Assembly (NCBI GenBank): GCA_948466345.1
Contig: CAOKAC010000003.1
Location: 62,001-126,000 of the forward strand
Reading direction: 5' to 3'
Length of the DNA: 64,000 nucleotides
DNA from: an uncultured Clostridia bacterium
GTDB taxonomy: Bacteria > Bacillota > Clostridia > Oscillospirales > CAG-272
In this document: positions 25,559-33,803 of the stretch, one piece after another
Layout: each line of letters begins with the position of its first letter
Numbering within the stretch: position 1 is the stretch's first letter
Position numbers and translations under genes: made by a program
The notes under the pieces: model-generated
What the model was told of the DNA's origin: nothing
The model's input: only the letters and a program-made list of their open reading frames with translations
The model's database searches: none

Positions 25559-25926
25559 GGATCAGGCTCACTCTCCACATGGCGTTTCGTGCCACGAACC
25601 ATCGCCGCCATAATCGCGTCCTTATACGCTGCCAAATCCAGCGGAGAGGTGAGCAGCTCGACTTCTTCCACCGTCAGCAGAGCCTTGGGTTCTTCCTTAT
25701 GGCGCAGGTTGTATATCAAAATGCTCTGATTTGCCATAAGGGCAATCAGCCAGATGATTTCATCCAGCGCCATTTCAAAATTTTCTGATTTCATCAGCTT
25801 ATTGCCGAGATTTTCAAGGCCGCCGTACCGCTTGGCGATTTCCTTGGTGGCCTTGGTCGTCAGCAGAAGCTCGTAATTTTCGCCGCCGATCTGGATGGCA
25901 GCAGTTCGCTCATTCTGTTCCATCAT
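25519..25926 (-). CDS. Tail assembly chaperone, short form (gpG-like)
   Basis: 135 residues starting IQIGGENYELLLTTKATKEIAKRYGG, a common phage tail chaperone pattern. It is followed by helices (ALDEIIWLIALMANQSIL) and a charged end. It overlaps the stop of the major tail gene by 4 bases. Near its end a slippery heptamer allows a -1 shift that adds the T-like domain. Confidence 0.88.
   Translation of the reverse strand: MMEQNERTAAIQIGGENYELLLTTKATKEIAKRYGGLENLGNKLMKSENFEMALDEIIWLIALMANQSILIYNLRHKEEPKALLTVEEVELLTSPLDLAAYKDAIMAAMVRGTKRHVESEPDPKNAPAGQKQPPR
25552..25558 (-). promoter_or_regulatory. Programmed -1 ribosomal frameshift site AAAAAAC
   Basis: On the minus strand the codons CCA AAA AAC contain A-AAA-AAC in the correct phase for a -1 slip. 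It lies 12 codons before the short-form stop, which fits the known arrangement for phage tail chaperones. Confidence 0.8.
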
Positions 25927-26513
25927 GCCGCCTCCGTATACTCAGGCTCATATACCGCCGTGTACCAGCCGGAAATGGTGCTGGCTTTTACCACTGCGTC
26001 GTCCTCGTTGACCTCCGCTTTCCACGGGTGTTCATTCTTGCCGTCCGGCTTGTTGCGCCGGAGGATCGTCCCCTCAATGGTGGGGGTGGAAAAGGTGATA
26101 CTGTCGCCCTTGGTGGCGAGGTTCGTCCCCGGCACCGCAAATTTGACGCGGTATAGCCAGAAATACCGGTATGTGCCGTTTGATTTCTTGGCGCGGAAGC
26201 CCACCGCAACCGGGGCCGCGTCGTTTTCACCGGCGGAAATCAGAACGCCGTTGCTGTCTACCTTCGCCCCGGTCAGGGCTTCGGCGGAAGATACGCCTAT
26301 ATCGTCCACACCAAGGGACAGGGTGCCGCTCTTAAACTCCTTTACAATCTCCGCCGGGCCGTCGTCGGCGTAGAGGGTCGCTTCATTCAATTCCACCGAC
26401 AATTCGGCGCTGAGCGCTTTCGCCAGAGCCACCGGGGTGCCGTAGGTTTCCACGCCGTTTTCATCCTCCGTAATCGGAGCATAAAACAGCTTGTCGAGGC
26501 CGATAGTAGCCAT
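25923..26513 (-). CDS. Major tail protein (phi13-type)
   Basis: 196 residues. IGLDKLFYAPITEDENGVET, the ETYGTPVALAKALSAELSVE segment and a beta-rich body match the phi13-family tail tube subunit. It forms the stacked rings of the siphovirus tail tube. It lies between the tail terminator-like gene and the chaperone gene. Confidence 0.92.
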   Translation of the reverse strand: MATIGLDKLFYAPITEDENGVETYGTPVALAKALSAELSVELNEATLYADDGPAEIVKEFKSGTLSLGVDDIGVSSAEALTGAKVDSNGVLISAGENDAAPVAVGFRAKKSNGTYRYFWLYRVKFAVPGTNLATKGDSITFSTPTIEGTILRRNKPDGKNEHPWKAEVNEDDAVVKASTISGWYTAVYEPEYTEAA

Positions 26514-26516
26514 CTG

Positions 26517-26858
26517 TCATTCCTCCCATGAATAAGATTTCGCCACATCTATGGCGTAGTGATGAAAGCCGGTGTCGTCCTCATGGCCGATATACCGGCG
26601 ATCCGTTATATAGAAATCCGCACCCAGCAGGGCGCGGATGATTGCATTTTTTCGCTTGGTGTAGCTGCCTTTTACAAAGAGGGACAGCCGGGCCTCTTGC
26701 ACGTCGTAGAGCGGCGCATTATCCCCACAAAGCCCGAAGCTGTCCGCCAGCGGCGTTATCACCAGATATTCCTCCGGCGGAGCCTCACTGAAAACGCCGG
26801 TTTCTATAGGAATGCCCAGCGGCGCAAGGCAGCGGTTTAAATCTTCCAGCAGGGTCAC
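26517..26858 (-). CDS. Tail completion/terminator-type protein
   Basis: 113 residues, GTG start overlapping the stop of the previous gene (GTGA). LTLFVKG-like strands (ARLSLFVKGSYTKRKN) and a C-terminal IGHEDDTGFHHYAID match small tail completion proteins of HK97-type phages. The role is inferred mainly from its place just before the major tail gene. Confidence 0.78.
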   Translation of the reverse strand: MTLLEDLNRCLAPLGIPIETGVFSEAPPEEYLVITPLADSFGLCGDNAPLYDVQEARLSLFVKGSYTKRKNAIIRALLGADFYITDRRYIGHEDDTGFHHYAIDVAKSYSWEE

Positions 26859-27286
26859 AGCTTTTCCACCTCCTGCTCAAACGCCCGCTTCATGGCCTCG
26901 ATACAGGGAATGCGGGAGGACGTTTTTGCTGGTTTGAGAAAGGGCTTGGGCGGCTGGCCACTTTTGCCGTATTCCAGCACGTTGGCGATCATGGCGTTGC
27001 TGCTGCCGTCCGAGCGCGGCTCCGCAAAGCCCACCTTGACGTTGTAATTCCCGTCGCGGTCGATTTTTGCAGGGGATACGCCCAGCGCAGCCACCAGTTC
27101 GCCGGTGGAACGGGACGGTTCCTTGGTATCTCGGCCAATCACAGCTTGTAGGTTTGTGCGTACCTTGTCCGCCACGACCTCGCCGCCCGCGTCCAGCACC
27201 TTGGGGAGAATTTCGTCTGTTTTCTCGCCTAGCCGAGAGATCCGGATCAGGAAATCCTCCGGGAGCTTAAATTCTGCTTTAGCCAT
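26855..27286 (-). CDS. HK97 gp10-family tail/neck protein
   Basis: 143 residues. The helix-rich N-terminus with KVLDAGGEVVADKVRTNLQAV, then a loop and strand ending VGFAEPRSDGSSNAMIANVLEYG ... PFLKPA (motif residues ~80-120), is the usual pattern of HK97 gp10 proteins, which help join head and tail. Confidence 0.9.
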   Translation of the reverse strand: MAKAEFKLPEDFLIRISRLGEKTDEILPKVLDAGGEVVADKVRTNLQAVIGRDTKEPSRSTGELVAALGVSPAKIDRDGNYNVKVGFAEPRSDGSSNAMIANVLEYGKSGQPPKPFLKPAKTSSRIPCIEAMKRAFEQEVEKL

Positions 27287-27614
27287 TTGAGGAAATCACC
27301 TTCTTTGCTAAAATCTCCACATACATCCCGCGCCCCTTGACATCTTCCACGCTGGTAATGTCATAACGGACTCCGGTGCAACGCAAAAACAGCGCAGTAG
27401 ACAGCTCCACACCGGGAATTGCCCGGAGCCGGAACAGGTCGGTGGCTTCTGAGAACGCCGCCCGGTTTGCCCAGAGTTCGCTGCCATGCCGCGCTTCGTG
27501 GTATGCCCACACCTCTGCCAGCACTATATCCCGCTGAGAGGAAAATCCCTCGCTGTCCTTAACCGTTTCGGTAGAGAGGATTTGTACCGGGGTGCGCATT
27601 TTTCCAAAGCTCAC
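27279..27614 (-). CDS. Phage head-tail adaptor (head closure) protein
   Basis: 111 residues, GTG start. The small beta-barrel pattern (RTPVQILSTETVKDSEGF, EVWAYHEARHGSELWANRAA, RYDITSVEDVKGRGMYVEI) matches the head-tail joining family related to SPP1 gp16. It closes the connector after DNA packaging. Confidence 0.88.
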   Translation of the reverse strand: MSFGKMRTPVQILSTETVKDSEGFSSQRDIVLAEVWAYHEARHGSELWANRAAFSEATDLFRLRAIPGVELSTALFLRCTGVRYDITSVEDVKGRGMYVEILAKKVISSNG

Positions 27615-27617
27615 GCC

Positions 27618-27929
27618 TTACACCCTCCATTCCCGGTCGAGCCGAAGCAAAAGGTTGACCGTATCCCACACCTGCCCGCTGGCCTGTACGTTATCCGAAA
27701 AGAAACCGCCAGTGCTGCCGTCTCTGGATTCGTAAAAATGGGAAGCCAGCATGACGACGGCCTGCTCGGTGGTGGACGGCATGGAGCCTTGTGTGTAGGA
27801 ACCAACAGGGATATGCTGGTAACTCTCCGCGTAGGAAAGGGCTGCCGCAATATATCCACGCAGCAGTCCGTCGTCCTCGTCATGGGAAAGGATCAGGTTG
27901 TTTTTGACTTTTTGGAGCAGTTCCTCCAT
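27618..27929 (-). CDS. Head-tail connector protein (gp6-like)
   Basis: 103 residues, all helical, beginning MEELLQKVKNNLILSHDEDD and with AALSYAESYQHIPVG. This is the gp6/gp15 connector family that forms a ring under the portal. Position directly after the capsid gene fits. Confidence 0.88.
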   Translation of the reverse strand: MEELLQKVKNNLILSHDEDDGLLRGYIAAALSYAESYQHIPVGSYTQGSMPSTTEQAVVMLASHFYESRDGSTGGFFSDNVQASGQVWDTVNLLLRLDREWRV

Positions 27930-27942
27930 GCCGCCTCACTCC

Positions 27943-29145
27943 TTATGCCGCTTTCTGCTGCAAAACCTGAACGGCCTCCGGCAAAATCAGCTTGCCGTCC
28001 ACCCGCTGGGTGGCAAGGAAGCCCACCTGCCCGGTCGGAGCAAACAGCTCACCGAGACGGCGAAAAGAGCGGCCCTGCCGGTCAGCTACCCAATAATAGG
28101 AGAGGTCGCCGAACAGGATGGACTTTGCTCCCGCAGCCATCGCAGGCATATATGCGGAGGTATGAACCGGACGGCCCAACAGGGTGTCCGGTTCACCGGC
28201 GGTCAGGCTCGGCTGCCACAGGTACTGGCCGTTTCCGTCTTTGAGCTTTCGCAGTGCCTTTACCGAAGAATCATTCATGAGGAAAACGGCACTTTTGCGG
28301 TAAGGGGCTTTTAGTGCATAGAACAGGTCGAACACCTCGTCAGCCGTAAATGCCGTGCCGGAAGTAGCGGTAACGCCGACTTCTGCACCGCCAGTCGCTG
28401 CCAGAACGCCCAGCGGCTTGCCCTTACCGTCGCCGGAGAAAAAGGCTTCCTCCTCCTTGTTACCGATCCGGCGGGCAAATTCACGGGAGATGTAGGCTTC
28501 CAAATCAAACACGCTGTCGTTCAGCAGCTCCTCGGACACTTTAATCATGGTGCCGAGCTTATACGCTCCGATGGATACCTGAGAAAATGCGTCGTCGCTT
28601 TCGGGAATCGCGCCCTCCTCGTCTACCCAAGAAGCCGTCCCCTTGGAAGCCACCACCGGAATTTTCCTGTCGCCGGAGCTGGTCTGAATAACGCTGGCAA
28701 GGCTGCGGAAGATATTTTGTTCCTCCAACGTCTCCACCAGTGTGCGCTCGAATTCGTCCGGCACCAAGAAACCACCTTCGGAGTCCGTGCCTACCTGCAG
28801 GGCGTTCATAATCTCGTGGGACGGCACCTTGGAGCGCATGGCGTTCCAGAAAGAACGCTGATATTCCGCAGAAGCGCGTCCGGTTTTTTCCTCGCCAGAA
28901 GCGGAAGCAGGCTTACCGGTAATCGGGGTATTGACTGGCTTGCTCAGTTCCGCGTCCAGCGCGGCCTGCCGTTCCAGACGGTCAATTTCTTTGCCGAGGT
29001 TTACCACTTCGGTTTCCATCCTTTCATAGGCAGCCACGTCCTCGGAAGCCAGCAGGCCATCCGTCCCGCGCTTGGAATCCAGAAAAGCCTTCGCGGTTTC
29101 CCACACCTTGGCGCGTTTTTCGCGCAGTTCCAGAATTTTATTCAT
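27943..29145 (-). CDS. Major capsid protein (HK97 fold)
   Basis: 400 residues. The first ~110 residues form a coiled-coil delta/scaffold domain (LRTLREKRAKV-like start, REKRAKVWETAKAFLDSKRG) that the prohead protease removes. The rest is the HK97 fold, with VGTDSEGGFLVPDEFERTLV, RDKIPVVASKG-like strands, MIKVSEELLNDSVFDLEAYI and SYYWVADRQGRSFRRL. It builds the icosahedral shell. The gene follows the protease gene and precedes the connector gene. Confidence 0.96.
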   Translation of the reverse strand: MNKILELREKRAKVWETAKAFLDSKRGTDGLLASEDVAAYERMETEVVNLGKEIDRLERQAALDAELSKPVNTPITGKPASASGEEKTGRASAEYQRSFWNAMRSKVPSHEIMNALQVGTDSEGGFLVPDEFERTLVETLEEQNIFRSLASVIQTSSGDRKIPVVASKGTASWVDEEGAIPESDDAFSQVSIGAYKLGTMIKVSEELLNDSVFDLEAYISREFARRIGNKEEEAFFSGDGKGKPLGVLAATGGAEVGVTATSGTAFTADEVFDLFYALKAPYRKSAVFLMNDSSVKALRKLKDGNGQYLWQPSLTAGEPDTLLGRPVHTSAYMPAMAAGAKSILFGDLSYYWVADRQGRSFRRLGELFAPTGQVGFLATQRVDGKLILPEAVQVLQQKAA

Positions 29146-29157
29146 GTTGGTATCCTC

Positions 29158-29919
29158 CTAATTTTTCAAAAGATTAAGCCGCTGATACAGCGGCTCGACA
29201 GGTTGCTTCTGTTCGGTTTTCGTATGGGGCAGCTTGTTCAGCAGCCGGTTTCTCACTGTCCGCCGCGAGAATGCGAAGCTCTCCGGTTCCGGCGGGGATT
29301 CGGTCTGTTCGTCACGAAACAGCAGGTCGTCGGCGAAGCCAAGCTCGATGGCTTTGTGGGCGGAAAGCCATGTTTCGGCATCCATAAGGTGTGAGATTTT
29401 CGCCCGCGACAGCCCCGTTTTGATTTCGTAGGCATTGATAATCGACTCCTTTACTTCGTCCAGCATGGCGATAGCTTTCTGCATTTCATCCGAATCGCCG
29501 ATTGCCACCGTCAGGGGATTATGTATCATCATCAACGCGGTGGGGGCCATGAGAACCGAGGTTCCCGCCATGGCAATGACGCTGGCCGCGCTGGCGGCAA
29601 TCCCGTCGATTTTCACCGTGACCGCGCCCTTGTAGTCCATGAGCATACTGTAAATCTGTGAAGCCGCCACACAATCACCGCCGGGCGAATTGATCCAGAC
29701 AGTAATGTCGCCCTCACCGGCCAGCAGTTCCGATTTGAACATGGCCGGGGTCACGTCGTCGTCGAACCAGCTCTCCTCGGCAATGGTGCCGTTAAGATAC
29801 AGGGTGCGGCTCTCGTCAGAGTTCCGCACCCAATTCCAAAACCGGCGAGCCGCCGGTGGCGATTCGCGCTCCAAGTGAGCGGTATTCTGCGAGCGATCCG
29901 CCCGCGTTAAAGTATTCAT
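29158..29919 (-). CDS. ClpP-like prohead protease
   Basis: 253 residues. The ClpP/crotonase fold shows the oxyanion segment WINSPGGDCVAASQIYSML, the catalytic serine in IAASAASVIAMAG and the catalytic histidine in MMIHNPL. It matures the HK97-type capsid by removing scaffold peptides. It overlaps the portal gene by 4 bases. The extra N-terminal segment before residue 30 is poorly conserved. Confidence 0.95.
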   Translation of the reverse strand: MNTLTRADRSQNTAHLERESPPAARRFWNWVRNSDESRTLYLNGTIAEESWFDDDVTPAMFKSELLAGEGDITVWINSPGGDCVAASQIYSMLMDYKGAVTVKIDGIAASAASVIAMAGTSVLMAPTALMMIHNPLTVAIGDSDEMQKAIAMLDEVKESIINAYEIKTGLSRAKISHLMDAETWLSAHKAIELGFADDLLFRDEQTESPPEPESFAFSRRTVRNRLLNKLPHTKTEQKQPVEPLYQRLNLLKN

Positions 29920-31199
29920 ATAGCTTTGTCCTCCGTTTCCGTAGTCGTTACACCCGCAAAGGCTCCCGCGTCGGCCAGCTTCGTCATGGAACCGTTTACC
30001 AAATACAGGTCACCGCCGTCCTCGGCGGGAATCCGGTCGAGGTTTTCCAGCTCCCTTATGTCGTTGGCGCTCATCCAGCCGTTCTGCCGCGCCACCGCAT
30101 AACCGTTCATCCGGCTGGCATAGTCGCCCCGCAGCAGACCCTCCACATTGAAACGGAGGAAATACACCTTTTTCTCGGTATCCGAAAACAAGCGGCGGGC
30201 CATACTCTGCTCCCATCGGATCAGCCACGGCTCCAAGGTGTATTTCACGAATTCAAGGCTTTGCTGTTCAATGTTGGAGAAGCTGGATTTTTCCAAATCC
30301 CCGACCATGTGGGGCGGCACCCGGAAAATACGGGCGATTTCGGTGGTCTGGAATTTTCTCGTTTCCAGAAACTGCGCCTGCTCCGGGGATATGCCGATGG
30401 GCTGATATTTGAGGCCCTCCTCCAGCACCGCCACTTGGTGGGAATTTGCGCTCCCGCGAAAGAGCTTGTTCCAGCTCTCCCGCACCTTATCCGGGTTTTT
30501 GAGTACGCCGGGGTGTTCCAACACACCACCGGGGGCTGCGCCGTTGGCAAAAAAGCTCGCGCCGTACTCCTCGCAGGCAATCGCCATCCCCACCGCGTTT
30601 TTCGCCATAGCAAGGGGCGAATATCCCACAATCCCGTCATATCCAAGGCCGGGAATATGAAGCACCTGCTCCGGCGGCAGGTAGACCTGCCCGCTCTCGC
30701 CATCCACCGGAGAATCGTCCGAGCCGCGCGTGTAGAGGTAATAGAGCTGGCCCTTGCTGTCCCGGTCAACCGTCATTTTATTTGGCATGAGAGGATATAG
30801 CCCCATGACCTCGCCCTTGCCGTTGCGGATAATCTGTGCGTAGGCGTTCCCATACAGCAACAGATGGCCCATCAAGGTTTCACGGAACCCAAAAGAGGTC
30901 ATTTCCGGGTTCGGTTCGTCATGAAGCAGCCGATACAGCGGATGATCCAGCGCCTTTTCCTTGCTTCCGTCCTCACCATAACGGTACACATGGAGCGGAA
31001 GCCCCGCCACCGCCTCCGAGAGAATACGGACGCAGGAATATACCGCCGTCATCTGCATGGCTGTCCGTTCATTCACCGGCTTGCCGCTTGTGGAGCTGCC
31101 AAAGAAAAAGGAGAACCGGCTGCCGCCCAGCGCGTTTTTTGCATGGCGGGGTTCAGCAGGCTTATCCCGTGCCTGAAACATTCGACCTAAAAGACTCAT
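29916..31199 (-). CDS. Portal protein (HK97 family)
   Basis: 427 residues. Motifs include NERTAMQMTAVYSCVRILSE, GLPLHVYRYGEDGSKEKALD, HPLYRLLHDEPNPEMTSF and GNAYAQIIRNGKGEV, typical of the SPP1/HK97 phage portal family. The portal forms the ring through which DNA enters. It overlaps terminase and protease genes by 4 bases on each side. Confidence 0.96.
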   Translation of the reverse strand: MSLLGRMFQARDKPAEPRHAKNALGGSRFSFFFGSSTSGKPVNERTAMQMTAVYSCVRILSEAVAGLPLHVYRYGEDGSKEKALDHPLYRLLHDEPNPEMTSFGFRETLMGHLLLYGNAYAQIIRNGKGEVMGLYPLMPNKMTVDRDSKGQLYYLYTRGSDDSPVDGESGQVYLPPEQVLHIPGLGYDGIVGYSPLAMAKNAVGMAIACEEYGASFFANGAAPGGVLEHPGVLKNPDKVRESWNKLFRGSANSHQVAVLEEGLKYQPIGISPEQAQFLETRKFQTTEIARIFRVPPHMVGDLEKSSFSNIEQQSLEFVKYTLEPWLIRWEQSMARRLFSDTEKKVYFLRFNVEGLLRGDYASRMNGYAVARQNGWMSANDIRELENLDRIPAEDGGDLYLVNGSMTKLADAGAFAGVTTTETEDKAI

Positions 31200-32761
31200 A
31201 TCAGCAAAAGGCCCCTTTCGTCATAAATGGAAGCGCCGGTATCCCCGCCGCCTCGGATCGCCCGGTCAAGCGCCATAATGGTCCCCACCGCGCCGTCGAT
31301 TTTCTCTGTGGATCTTTCCTTGTCCGGCTTCACGTTGCCAGCCGGATCGGTGCGGACGTGTATGTTATCCATCATCCAACGCAGCACCGGATGGCCGCCG
31401 TGGGCGACCTTCTCGTTCAGCGTCAGCCGCATAAGCTCCTTTGTCGGCGGACTCATATCCTTAAAGCCCTGCCCGAAGGGAACCACCGTAAAGCCGAGGC
31501 CCTCCAAGTTTTGCACCATCTGCGTGGCTCCCCACCGGTCAAAGGCGATCTCCCGGATGTTATACTTTGCGCCCAGCTCCTCGATAAAGGATTCAATGAA
31601 GCCATAATGGACGACGTTTCCTTCGGTGGTTTTGAGATACCCCTGCTTTTCCCACACGTCATAGGGGACGTGATCCCGGCGAACCCGCAGGTCGAGGTTA
31701 TCTTCTGGAATCCAGAAGAACGGCAGAATGATGTACTTGTCGTCCATGTCCTCCGGCGGAAATACCAGCACGAAGGCCGTTATATCCGTGGTGGAGGATA
31801 AGTCGAGGCCGCCGTAGCACACCCGGCCCCGCAGGGATTCCGGGTCTACTGCGAAGGCGCATTTATCCCATTTCTCCATGGGCATCCACCGGACGGCCTG
31901 CTTCACCCACTGGCAGAGCCGGAGCTGGCGGAACAGGTTTTCCTCCGCCGGGTTTTGCTTGGCGCTCTCGCAGGCCGCTTGGATTTTTTCAATATCCACC
32001 GTTATCCCAATAGACGGGTTGGCCTTTTTCCAGACCTTCGGGGAAGTCCAGTCGTCGCCCTCATCCGCGCCGTAAATCACCGGGTAAAAGGTAGGGTCGA
32101 TTTTTCGCCCATCCAGAATGTCCTGTGCCTTTTGGTGTACCTCATAGCAGATGGAATTGGTATCGTTACCCGCTGTGGTGATAAGGAAATACAGGGGCTG
32201 CTTTCGGGCGTCGCCGGAGCCGTGGGTCATAACGTCGTAAAGTTGTCGGTTCGGCTGGGCGTGCAGCTCGTCGAACACCACCGCATGGACGTTCAGCCCG
32301 TGCTTGGTGTAGGCTTCTGCCGAAAGCACCTGATAGAAGCTCCCCAGCGGTTTATATATCAGGCGTTTCTGCGACAGCACCGGCTTGATCCGGGATTTCA
32401 GCGCCGGGCATTGCTCCACCATATCCACCGCCACGTCGAATACAATGGAAGCCTGCTGCCGGTCGGAAGCGCAGCCATAGACCTCGCCGCCGTGTTCCAT
32501 ATCCCCGCAGGTGAGCAGCAGGGCGATAGCGGCAGCCAGCTCGGATTTCCCCTGCTTCTTCGCTATTTCCACATAGGCTGTATTAAACTGGCGGTATCCG
32601 TTAGGCTTGATAATGCCGAACAGGTCGCGTACAATCTGCTCCTGCCAGTCGATCAGTTCAAAATTCTGGCCGTACCATTCGCCCTTGGTATGTTTCAGGC
32701 AGGCGATAAAGTTCACCGCCAAATCGGCCCGTTCCCGGTTATATGCGGAGCCATCTGCCAT
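31196..32761 (-). CDS. terL: Large terminase subunit (DNA packaging ATPase/nuclease)
   Basis: 521 residues from ATG 32761. The ATPase half has an adenine/Walker region AKKQGKSELAAAIALLL and the DE motif VVFDELHAQPN; the nuclease half has GGLDLSSTTDITAFVLVF. The ATG at 32761 lacks a ribosome site. The frame is open upstream, and a clear GGAGG site lies 8 bases before an in-frame ATA at 32797, which would add IRKLKTYKPTRF, the usual N-terminus of the family. The true start may thus be the ATA codon, or the gene may be weakened by an ATG-to-ATA change. Confidence 0.93.
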   Translation of the reverse strand: MADGSAYNRERADLAVNFIACLKHTKGEWYGQNFELIDWQEQIVRDLFGIIKPNGYRQFNTAYVEIAKKQGKSELAAAIALLLTCGDMEHGGEVYGCASDRQQASIVFDVAVDMVEQCPALKSRIKPVLSQKRLIYKPLGSFYQVLSAEAYTKHGLNVHAVVFDELHAQPNRQLYDVMTHGSGDARKQPLYFLITTAGNDTNSICYEVHQKAQDILDGRKIDPTFYPVIYGADEGDDWTSPKVWKKANPSIGITVDIEKIQAACESAKQNPAEENLFRQLRLCQWVKQAVRWMPMEKWDKCAFAVDPESLRGRVCYGGLDLSSTTDITAFVLVFPPEDMDDKYIILPFFWIPEDNLDLRVRRDHVPYDVWEKQGYLKTTEGNVVHYGFIESFIEELGAKYNIREIAFDRWGATQMVQNLEGLGFTVVPFGQGFKDMSPPTKELMRLTLNEKVAHGGHPVLRWMMDNIHVRTDPAGNVKPDKERSTEKIDGAVGTIMALDRAIRGGGDTGASIYDERGLLLI

Positions 32762-32794
32762 GAAGCGGGTGGGCTTGTATGTCTTTAATTTTCG

Positions 32795-32815
32795 TATGGC
32801 AGCCGCCTCCTTTCT
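32795..32815 (-). promoter_or_regulatory. Ribosome site facing an ATA codon (terL)
   Basis: On the minus strand AAAGGAGG, then the 8-base spacer CGGCTGCC, then ATA. The spacing is ideal for initiation at the ATA codon, which is in frame with terL and 12 codons before its first ATG. Confidence 0.7.
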
Positions 32816-32826
32816 GAAAATGACAG

Positions 32827-32862
32827 CAAAAAAGGAACCTCCCCACGAGGGGAAAGTTCCTT
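32827..32862 (-). terminator. Rho-independent terminator directly before terL
   Basis: Stem AAGGAAC ... GTTCCTT with an inner CCCC/GGGG pair and, on the minus strand, a run of seven T. It ends transcription of the small-gene operon, only about 30 bases before the ATA start of terL. Confidence 0.85.
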
Positions 32863-32898
32863 GAAGATATGTTTTAGAATTTAGAGGCTGGGTATGTA

Positions 32899-33369
32899 TT
32901 ATTTGCTCCTTCCCACATAATCCAGTCGTTTACATTGTTCCACCGTGGCCGCCAGCATATCCGCCAGCAGGGTTTCAAATTCCCCCTTGTCGATCACCAG
33001 CTTCATAGTCACGCTCTCAAAGGGGAAGTAGGCCTCAGCCTCATGGTCGTACCGGCACGTCCACCATTCGTCGCCGCCGTTGACCTGATTGCAAAAGAAC
33101 AAATCCCGGTATACCACGCCCTGCCGTATGCTCCAGTTGCCATGCTCAAAAAATAACTTCAACATGGCAATATCCTCATACTCGCAGAAGGTATAAGGGC
33201 TGTCTGCTTCCAGACAGGGATCATCGTGGAAAGGGATACCATGGCGCTTTACCCAGCAGTTGCGCTGGCATAGGGCCACCAGCTTTTGGTGCAGTTCTGG
33301 TGATACTGGCCTGCGGGCCGCAAACATAGGGCTGTAGGTTTTCGCATATTCGTTGTGGAAGTCTGCCAT
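32899..33369 (-). CDS. Uncharacterised phage protein
   Basis: 156 residues from ATG 33369, chosen because GGAGG lies 8 bases upstream. Rich in aromatic and acidic residues (CNQVNGGDEWWTCRYDHEAE), with several cysteines but no clear zinc motif. I do not recognise the family. It belongs to the block of small accessory genes between the modification cassette and terL and is the last gene before the terminator. Confidence 0.72.
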   Translation of the reverse strand: MADFHNEYAKTYSPMFAARRPVSPELHQKLVALCQRNCWVKRHGIPFHDDPCLEADSPYTFCEYEDIAMLKLFFEHGNWSIRQGVVYRDLFFCNQVNGGDEWWTCRYDHEAEAYFPFESVTMKLVIDKGEFETLLADMLAATVEQCKRLDYVGRSK

Positions 33370-33382
33370 ACCAGCCGCCTCC

Positions 33383-33694
33383 TTACATTTCATACCCGGC
33401 GCACCGGACGATTTCTTTGACTGCGTTCATGGCTCGCTTGGGGCTGGAATAGTCGCGGGTGCCAAGGGCGCGGCCGTTATTGAAAAGCTGGATGATCGAG
33501 GTGCCGTGGCTGATATACGCCACCACCTTGTAACTGCTTTCCATCTCTCCATAAAAAGCCACCTGTGAAATGCGCCGCCATGTGCGCTCGTACATAAAGT
33601 TCCCGTCGTAGGTAGTCGCTCCGAGGTACTGGAATCCATTTTCCCGCATAAGCTCCTCAAAGGCCGCCTGCTTTGTTGCTGTTGTCTGTGCCAT
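33383..33694 (-). CDS. Uncharacterised small phage protein
   Basis: 103 residues with a helix then a beta pattern (KVVAYISHGTSIIQLFNNGR). Family not recognised. GGAGG lies 8 bases before the ATG. It has its own repeat-type promoter (33725-33753) and runs into the next small gene 13 bases after its stop. Confidence 0.72.
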   Translation of the reverse strand: MAQTTATKQAAFEELMRENGFQYLGATTYDGNFMYERTWRRISQVAFYGEMESSYKVVAYISHGTSIIQLFNNGRALGTRDYSSPKRAMNAVKEIVRCAGYEM

Positions 33695-33724
33695 AGTGAA
33701 ACCTCCTTTGTTTGATGTGACAGG

Positions 33725-33753
33725 AGATTACTCTGGAACACCTGAAAAGGCAA
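33725..33753 (-). promoter_or_regulatory. Repeated phage promoter element, copy 1
   Basis: On the minus strand TTGCCT, 17-base spacer ending TTCCAGAG, then TAATCT. One of four copies with the same layout before small genes at 33694, 35108, 36869 and 41035. Confidence 0.65.
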
Positions 33754-33803
33754 GGCTTCACGACGAAAAAAGTCTATAATTTCAGGCTTTTTTCTGCGTT
33801 GTT

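Noticed and set aside
25296..25595. 99-codon minus-strand frame overlapping the tail chaperone
   Set aside because: It is in the wrong phase; the real continuation is the -1 frame after the slippery site.
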